Assembly (NCBI GenBank): GCA_947631885.1
Contig: CANRMZ010000079.1
Span: 1-5,783 of the forward strand
Direction: 5' to 3'
Length of the DNA stretch: 5,783 nt
Source of the DNA: an uncultured Bacilli bacterium
Lineage (GTDB): Bacteria > Bacillota_I > Bacilli_A > RF39 > UBA660
Position 1 is the first letter of the stretch; each line of letters starts with the position of its first letter. The position numbers and the translations under genes were made by a program. This document shows positions 1 through 3,952 of this stretch, in pieces. The notes under the pieces were generated by a model. It saw only the letters and a list, made by a program, of their open reading frames with translations. It searched no databases and was not told where the DNA came from.

Positions 1-2328
1 TATATGTAGTGATGTATAAGCATCATCTTTAACAAGTCTTTCATTTAAGATTACGGCATCCTCGTAGTTATAACCTTCGAATGTCATGAAAGCAACTGTC
101 ATATTCTTACCTAAAGCAAGTTCTCCATGATCACAAGAAGGACCATCAGCAATAACTTGACCAGCATGAACTTTTTCGCCAGCTTTTACTAAAGGCCTGT
201 GATTTACACAAGTCGAAGCATTACTTCTTTCGAAGTTTGCTAAATAATATGTATCAGTAGAACCTGATTTAAGTTTAACAATAATCTTTTTACTATCAGC
301 ATAATCTACTACGCCATCAGCTTTAGCTAGAATACAGCTTCCACTTGAAGCAGCAGCAATATGCTCAACTCCTGTACCAACGATAGGAGCTTCAGTTGTT
401 AAAAGAGGTACAGCTTGACGTTGCATGTTGGCACCCATTAGGGTACGACGAGCATCATCGAATTCCAAGAATGGAATACAGCTTGTTGTAACAGATACAA
501 CTTGGCTTGGAGCTACGTCAACATAGTCAACTTCTTCTCTTTTAACTCTTACGTTATCACCGTTTACTCTGACGATAATTTCATCATCAACGATACGGTT
601 ATCATCATCAAGCTTAACAGTAGCTTGAGATATATAGTAATCTTGTTCTTCATCAGCAGTCATATAAACGACTTCTTTTTGAACAACACCATCAATAACT
701 TTATGATATGGAGTCATTATAAAACCATAGTCATTAATCTTAGCATAGCCTGCTAAAGAAGTAATAAGACCAATGTTTTGACCTTCTGGTGATTCAATTG
801 GACAAATACGACCATAGTGTGATGAGTTAACGTCACGAACTTCCATACCTGCTCTTTCTCTTGAAAGACCTCCAGGTCCTAAAGATGATAATCTTCTCTT
901 ATCAGTAAGTTCAGCAATTGGATTAATTTGATCCATGAATTTAGATAATTGGCTTGAACCAAAGAATTCTTTTAATACAGCAGTAACGGGTCTAATATTG
1001 ATTAATGTTTTCGGAGTAACATTTTCAATTTCTTGAGTAGTCATTCTTTCACGAATAACTCTCTCCATTCTAGCCATACCTACTCTAAATTGGTTTTCAA
1101 TTAATTCACCAACTTGTCTTACACGACGGTTTCCTAAATGGTCGATTTCATCTTCGTTACCAATATTATAATGTAATCCTATATAATAAGATAATGATGC
1201 ATATACATCAGGAATAGTAAGTCTTTTTTCTTCAACTGATGTATCTATACCTATTAAAGTAAGTTCTTTCTTACCATCAATTCTATCATAAACTTTTACA
1301 GTTTGAATTTTCTTATAATCATCAAGTTCTTCATTAATAGTAGCATCTTTTAAGTTATAACCTGCTGCAAATACTTCTTTTAATTTAGCAAGTAAAGGTT
1401 TAGTTACAACATCACCTTTTTTAGCTACAGTTTCTTTATTAAATTTAATATCTTCTGCTAAAGTACATCCTAATAATCTTTCGGTAATATTTAATTTCTT
1501 ATTAAATTTATAACGTCCTACTTTAGCTAAATCATAACGGAATCTATCAAAGAATCTAGTTATTAATTGGTTCTTAGAACTATCTAGAGTTGCTGGTTCT
1601 CCTGGTCTTAGTTTTTCATATATTTCTAGTAATGCTTCATCAGTATTATTAGTAGAATCTTTATCTAAAGTATTCTTAATATAATCATTATCGCCAAACA
1701 TAGCAATAATTTCTTCGTCAGAAGAAAGTCCTAAGGCTCTTAAGAAAGTTGTAACAGTAACTTTTCTTGTTCTATCAATTCTGACATACAAAATACCTTT
1801 GGCATCAGTTTCATATTCTAGCCAAGTTCCTTTGTTAGGGATTATTTCTCCTGAAATAATTCTTCTTCCGTTTTTATCTATTTCTCTTTTAAAGTAAATA
1901 GATGGGCTACGTACAAGTTGAGAAACAATAACCCTTTCAGCACCATTAATAATAAAGGTACCAGCCTCAGTCATTAAAGGCATGTCTCCTAGGAAGATAG
2001 TTTGTTCCTTAACTTCTCCTGTTTCATGAATGAATAATCTTGCTTCAACCTTTAAAGGAGCAGCATAGTTTACCATTCTTTCTTTTGCTTCCTTAATTGA
2101 ATATCTTGGTTCATCAAATGAATAATCACCAAATTCTAAAGAAATATTACCAGTAAAGCTTTCAACAGGAAAAAGATCCTCAAAGGTCTCTCTGATTCCA
2201 TTTTCCAAAAAGTTTTGGTAACTCTTTTTTTGAACTTCAAGTAAGTCGGCAAGCTCTAGTCTATTTTTTGCTTTTGCAAAATTCCTTCTTTCGCGATAGT
2301 CTCCGAATTTTTCTACTTTATAAGCCAC
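1..2328 (-). CDS. rpoB: RNA polymerase beta subunit, N-terminal 776 residues (partial)
   Basis: This is the catalytic beta subunit of RNA polymerase, which forms one side of the active-site cleft and the rifampicin pocket. The reading frame is open from a GTG at 2328 to the left edge, giving 776 codons, about two thirds of a typical Bacillota RpoB. Visible landmarks are the N-terminal stretch LELADLLEVQKKSYQNFL, the lobe/protrusion motif GTFIINGAERVIVSQLVRSP, the rifampicin region starting at residue 457 (GSSQLSKFMDQINPIAELTD), fork loop KRRLSSLGPGGLSRERAG, and HYGRICPIESPEGQNIGLI. The last codons seen read GYNYEDAVILNERLVKDD. The catalytic lysines and the C-terminal clamp lie outside the window. 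GTG is chosen because it has a good Shine-Dalgarno and an in-frame TGA lies just upstream. Residues 463, 468 and 476 are Lys, Ile and Asp where E. coli has Q513, N518 and H526. It follows the methyltransferase gene with a 98-base gap and no terminator, so co-transcription is likely; rpoC presumably follows outside the window. Confidence 0.98.
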   Translation of the reverse strand, partial: MAYKVEKFGDYRERRNFAKAKNRLELADLLEVQKKSYQNFLENGIRETFEDLFPVESFTGNISLEFGDYSFDEPRYSIKEAKERMVNYAAPLKVEARLFIHETGEVKEQTIFLGDMPLMTEAGTFIINGAERVIVSQLVRSPSIYFKREIDKNGRRIISGEIIPNKGTWLEYETDAKGILYVRIDRTRKVTVTTFLRALGLSSDEEIIAMFGDNDYIKNTLDKDSTNNTDEALLEIYEKLRPGEPATLDSSKNQLITRFFDRFRYDLAKVGRYKFNKKLNITERLLGCTLAEDIKFNKETVAKKGDVVTKPLLAKLKEVFAAGYNLKDATINEELDDYKKIQTVKVYDRIDGKKELTLIGIDTSVEEKRLTIPDVYASLSYYIGLHYNIGNEDEIDHLGNRRVRQVGELIENQFRVGMARMERVIRERMTTQEIENVTPKTLINIRPVTAVLKEFFGSSQLSKFMDQINPIAELTDKRRLSSLGPGGLSRERAGMEVRDVNSSHYGRICPIESPEGQNIGLITSLAGYAKINDYGFIMTPYHKVIDGVVQKEVVYMTADEEQDYYISQATVKLDDDNRIVDDEIIVRVNGDNVRVKREEVDYVDVAPSQVVSVTTSCIPFLEFDDARRTLMGANMQRQAVPLLTTEAPIVGTGVEHIAAASSGSCILAKADGVVDYADSKKIIVKLKSGSTDTYYLANFERSNASTCVNHRPLVKAGEKVHAGQVIADGPSCDHGELALGKNMTVAFMTFEGYNYEDAVILNERLVKDDAYTSLHI

Positions 2329-2344
2329 GATCTCACCCCATCAT
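2329..2344 (-). promoter_or_regulatory. rpoB ribosome binding site with overlapping mini-ORF
   Basis: Read on the minus strand, the sequence is ATGATGGGGTGAGATC followed by the GTG start. GGGGTGAGATC closely matches the 16S anti-Shine-Dalgarno complement, and the GGGG core sits 7 bases before GTG. This decides the GTG start at 2328: there is no ATG in frame before the in-frame TGA upstream. The same bases contain a four-codon ORF in another frame (ATG ATG GGG TGA), whose stop lies inside the Shine-Dalgarno. No binding site is seen for that mini-ORF, so its translation is doubtful. Confidence 0.75.
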
Positions 2345-2401
2345 TAATATTTTTTTAGACTACTTAATTTATATAATAATAAACATGTCAGCAATATATA
2401 A

Positions 2402-2420
2402 TTCTAGCAGTTTTCTAGCA
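2402..2420. repeat. Short tandem direct repeat after the methyltransferase gene
   Basis: TTCTAGCA occurs twice on the plus strand (2402-2409 and 2413-2420) with an 11-bp period, starting just downstream of the methyltransferase stop on the minus strand. The repeat supplies a backup in-frame TAG four codons past the TGA stop. The rest of the 98-base spacer to rpoB (2329-2426) is A/T-rich, with no terminator hairpin and no convincing promoter. The repeat may be chance in such A/T-rich DNA. Confidence 0.4.
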
Positions 2421-2426
2421 ATTTTG

Positions 2427-3017
2427 TCAATGTTTTTTACACAAAAATACATAAAACCCTTTACTTTTACAAATATTTTCAACTTTATAGACACTTTCAA
2501 GGGCTTTTTGCATGCTTTTCGCACCCTGGTCTTTACGCAAAACGTACCAAAGCTGTCCATCATCAGTCAGATGTTCTTTAGCATTTATTAAAATGTCAAG
2601 TAAAACGCTCTTCCCCGCCCTAACTGGAGGATTAGTTATTATAAAATCATACTTATCATTTATATTTTCATAAACATTACTTATAAACGCTTCCGCGTTT
2701 ACATCCATTTTATCGATATTTCTTTTAGCTAGATGGACTGCTCTTTTATTAACATCAATCATCGTTACATGAATATCAAGTATTTTAGCTATTACAATAC
2801 CCATGAAGCCATATCCACAGCCTACATCTAAAACTTTGCCCCTTGTTTCAGTATTTTCTAAAAAAGTTTCTACCAAAAGGCGGCTACCATAATCAATATG
2901 GTTCTTACTAAAAACACCATTATCACTTAAAAAAGAAAAACTACATCCATTATATTCATAATTGATTATTTTTATTTCACTTTTTAAATTCTCATTATTA
3001 GTAAAATAGTGATCCAT
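2427..3017 (-). CDS. ybxB: Class I SAM-dependent methyltransferase, YbxB/RsmC family
   Basis: This 196-residue protein is a Rossmann-fold methyltransferase of the RsmC/RlmG-like group, whose studied members methylate guanine N2 in rRNA. The SAM-binding motif I is VLDVGCGYGFMG at residues 62-73, the acidic end of strand 2 is MIDVN (86-90), and the catalytic NPPVRAG is at 129-135, the NPP[IV]RAGK form typical of YbxB. The family start pattern is also present (SDNGVFSK at 31-38, DYGSRLLVE at 42-50). Length matches B. subtilis YbxB (about 200 residues), a single-domain version without the extra N-terminal half of E. coli RsmC. It starts at ATG 3017 behind AAAAGGGGATTTA and stops with TGA. In B. 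subtilis ybxB lies between rplL and rpoB; here the rpoB link is kept but rplL is not upstream. The exact rRNA target is not shown by the sequence. Confidence 0.93.
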   Translation of the reverse strand: MDHYFTNNENLKSEIKIINYEYNGCSFSFLSDNGVFSKNHIDYGSRLLVETFLENTETRGKVLDVGCGYGFMGIVIAKILDIHVTMIDVNKRAVHLAKRNIDKMDVNAEAFISNVYENINDKYDFIITNPPVRAGKSVLLDILINAKEHLTDDGQLWYVLRKDQGAKSMQKALESVYKVENICKSKGFYVFLCKKH

Positions 3018-3034
3018 TAAATCCCCTTTTCTTA

Positions 3035-3046
3035 AAGACTAGTCTT
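3035..3046. promoter_or_regulatory. Perfect 12-bp palindrome at the methyltransferase/rpoB transcription start
   Basis: AAGACTAGTCTT is its own reverse complement. It lies directly downstream of the -10 box (3047-3052), and its centre (3040/3041) coincides with the expected transcription start. A half-site CTAGTC recurs at 3068-3073, overlapping the -35 box, 29 bp from the copy inside the palindrome (3039-3044). The position suits an operator for a dimeric repressor. No U-run follows, so it is not a terminator. No regulator is identified, and the operator role is inference. Confidence 0.45.
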
Positions 3047-3075
3047 ATTATATTATAGCTTTATAGCCTAGTCAA
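3047..3075 (-). promoter_or_regulatory. Sigma-A promoter for methyltransferase-rpoB
   Basis: On the minus strand, -35 TTGACT (3070-3075) and -10 TATAAT (3047-3052) are separated by exactly 17 bp, near consensus. A second TATAAT overlaps upstream (3052-3057) but with a 12-bp spacer that is too short. Transcription should begin near 3040, giving a leader of about 23 bases before the ATG at 3017. This is the best promoter seen for the downstream rpoB. Confidence 0.85.
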
Positions 3076-3078
3076 GCC

Positions 3079-3186
3079 TTAAAAAGATGCAGATATAATA
3101 GGCCAAACAAAATAACCTAGCCAGAAAAGTAAAAGTAATCCTAAAATGATACCGATAACAATTTTTAATACTTTTTTCTTTTTCAT
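3079..3186 (-). CDS. Small single-span membrane protein, 35 residues, unknown function
   Basis: An ATG-to-TAA frame of 35 residues starts MKKKKVLK, continues with a hydrophobic helix at residues 9-28 (IVIGIILGLLLLFWLGYFVW), and ends PIISASF. The lysine-rich start and single span predict an N-in membrane protein; there is no lipobox and no clear signal peptidase site, so it is unlikely to be a secreted leader. An AAAGGA ribosome site lies 13 bases before the ATG, slightly far. An extended -10 promoter lies just upstream. Its stop ends 3 bases before the -35 box of the methyltransferase promoter, and no terminator lies between, so its transcript may run into the methyltransferase and rpoB. It is divergent from the cyclophilin gene. 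I do not recognise a family. A chance ORF is possible, but start, helix, stop and promoter all fit. Confidence 0.65.
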   Translation of the reverse strand: MKKKKVLKIVIGIILGLLLLFWLGYFVWPIISASF

Positions 3187-3207
3187 AATTTTTCAACTTT
3201 CCTTTGT

Positions 3208-3216
3208 ATTATACCA
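3208..3216 (-). promoter_or_regulatory. Extended -10 promoter for the small membrane protein
   Basis: The minus strand reads TGGTATAAT, a perfect TATAAT (3208-3213) with the TGn extension (3214-3216). The -35 position (around 3231-3236, TTCTTT) is weak, as is usual where an extended -10 compensates. The predicted start, about 3201-3205, falls at or just before the AAAGGA ribosome site, giving a leader of only 16-20 bases. Confidence 0.6.
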
Positions 3217-3218
3217 AT

Positions 3219-3252
3219 AAAATATTAAAAAAAGAAGAAAAATAGCACAAAA
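3219..3252 (+). promoter_or_regulatory. Helically phased A-tracts upstream of the cyclophilin promoter
   Basis: Four A-runs lie at 3219-3222, 3227-3233, 3238-3242 and 3249-3252, with centres about 9.5, 10 and 10.5 bp apart. A-tracts in phase with the helix bend DNA, and A-rich DNA just before a -35 box can act as an UP element contacting the alpha subunit C-terminal domain. The tract ends 3 bases before the -35 box at 3256. It also covers the weak -35 region of the divergent small-protein promoter. The function is inferred. Confidence 0.45.
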
Positions 3253-3255
3253 GAT

Positions 3256-3284
3256 TTGACAAAATAATTCATTATAATGATAAT
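3256..3284 (+). promoter_or_regulatory. Sigma-A promoter for the cyclophilin lipoprotein
   Basis: TTGACA at 3256-3261 is a perfect -35 box, and GATAAT at 3279-3284 a one-mismatch -10 box with a 17-bp spacer. A perfect TATAAT at 3273-3278 lies at an 11-bp spacer, too short to pair with this -35. The start should be near 3291, immediately at the AGAAAGG ribosome site (3291-3297), so the leader would be about 15 bases. Confidence 0.75.
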
Positions 3285-3305
3285 TATGTAAGAAAGGTAT
3301 ATATA

Positions 3306-3926
3306 ATGAAGAAAAAAATATTGTTAATTTTAAGCACTGCCCTTCTTTTAACAGGATGTGCTAAAAACGAAGAAAAGAAATTTGAGCCTGAACATGTCGA
3401 TGAAAACCCTATTGTTACAATGACTATTAAAGATTATGGAAATATCACTTTAGAGCTTTATCCTAATGAAGTATATAATACTGTTGCTAATTTTGTCACT
3501 TTAGTTGAAGATGGTTTCTTTAATAACAACGTTATAACTAGAGTGCAAAAAGACTTTGTTGTTCAAGGTGGTGGAGGCAAAGAACTTGATTATAGTATCG
3601 AAGGCGAATTTGCATCTAATGGTATAGAAAATAATATATCGCATAAAAAAGGTGTTATATCTATGGCAAGAACTGATTTGCCTAATTCCGCGGGAGGCCA
3701 ATTTTTCATACTACTTAGTGACGATCACACTTACCTTGATGGCAATTATGCGGCTTTTGGCAAAGTTATCGAAGGCATGGATGTTCTTGAAAAGATTGCC
3801 GCTAAAGATTATGATTATTTAGTTGAAGATATGGGCTACTTAAAAGAAGAAGATTATATAACTATTGAGTATGCAACAGTCGATACCAAGGGGTATAAAT
3901 ATCAAGTTAATAAGATAAAAAAATAA
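3306..3926 (+). CDS. Cyclophilin-type peptidyl-prolyl cis-trans isomerase, membrane lipoprotein
   Basis: The 206-residue protein catalyses cis-trans isomerisation of prolyl bonds and probably helps exported proteins fold outside the membrane. Residues 1-17 are a lipoprotein signal (MKKKILLILSTALLLTG) with lipobox LLTGC; Cys18 is the predicted lipidated residue, followed by a short charged linker to about residue 35. The cyclophilin domain fills about 36-195. Residues matching human CypA catalytic positions are R79 (R55), F84 (F60), Q87 (Q63), Q132 (Q111), F134 (F113) and L144 (L122). W121 and H126 of CypA are replaced by Y143 and Y148, and M61 by V85. The segment KELDYSIEGEFASNG is of the kind found in Bacillota cyclophilins. 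ATG 3306 follows AGAAAGG with an 8-base spacer. It is a single-gene unit with its own promoter and terminator, convergent with ileS. Clients are unknown. Confidence 0.95.
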   Translation: MKKKILLILSTALLLTGCAKNEEKKFEPEHVDENPIVTMTIKDYGNITLELYPNEVYNTVANFVTLVEDGFFNNNVITRVQKDFVVQGGGGKELDYSIEGEFASNGIENNISHKKGVISMARTDLPNSAGGQFFILLSDDHTYLDGNYAAFGKVIEGMDVLEKIAAKDYDYLVEDMGYLKEEDYITIEYATVDTKGYKYQVNKIKK

Positions 3927-3949
3927 CAGCTATAAACTGTTATTTTTTT
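3917..3949. terminator. Bidirectional intrinsic terminator between cyclophilin gene and ileS
   Basis: AAAAAAATAACAG (3917-3929) pairs perfectly with CTGTTATTTTTTT (3937-3949), giving a 13-bp stem with a 7-base loop CTATAAA. The inner 6 bp (TAACAG/CTGTTA) form the core, and the seven A/T pairs supply a U-run in either direction. The TAA stop of the cyclophilin gene (3924-3926) lies in the stem, and the ileS stop (3953-3955) is 3 bases beyond the other side, so it can end both convergent transcripts. The core is weak in G/C, so efficiency may be moderate. Confidence 0.85.
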
Positions 3950-3952
3950 GGC

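Noticed and set aside
502..756. Open frame of 84 codons on the plus strand
   Set aside because: It lies wholly antisense to conserved rpoB codons, has a low-complexity Ile/Asn/Phe composition and no ribosome site.
2353..2392. Possible separate rpoB promoter (TTGCTG with TATAAA at 15 bp or TAAATT at 17 bp, minus strand)
   Set aside because: Neither pairing has both good boxes and a good spacer; such matches are expected by chance in this A/T-rich spacer.
2421..2435. TGA at the methyltransferase end as a tryptophan codon (Mycoplasma code)
   Set aside because: Reading through adds only four residues before TAG, the protein already ends where the family ends, and the checked conserved Trp codons in RpoB and IleS are TGG.
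2369..2563. 64-codon minus-strand frame overlapping the 3' end of the methyltransferase gene
   Set aside because: Shadow frame of a well-supported gene with no separate ribosome site or family resemblance.
2268..2591. Open frame of 107 codons on the plus strand spanning the rpoB start and methyltransferase end
   Set aside because: Antisense to two conserved genes; its hydrophobic look is a by-product of A/T-rich codons read backwards.
3501..3701. 66-codon minus-strand frame inside the cyclophilin gene
   Set aside because: Antisense to the conserved catalytic region of the cyclophilin; no promoter or ribosome site.
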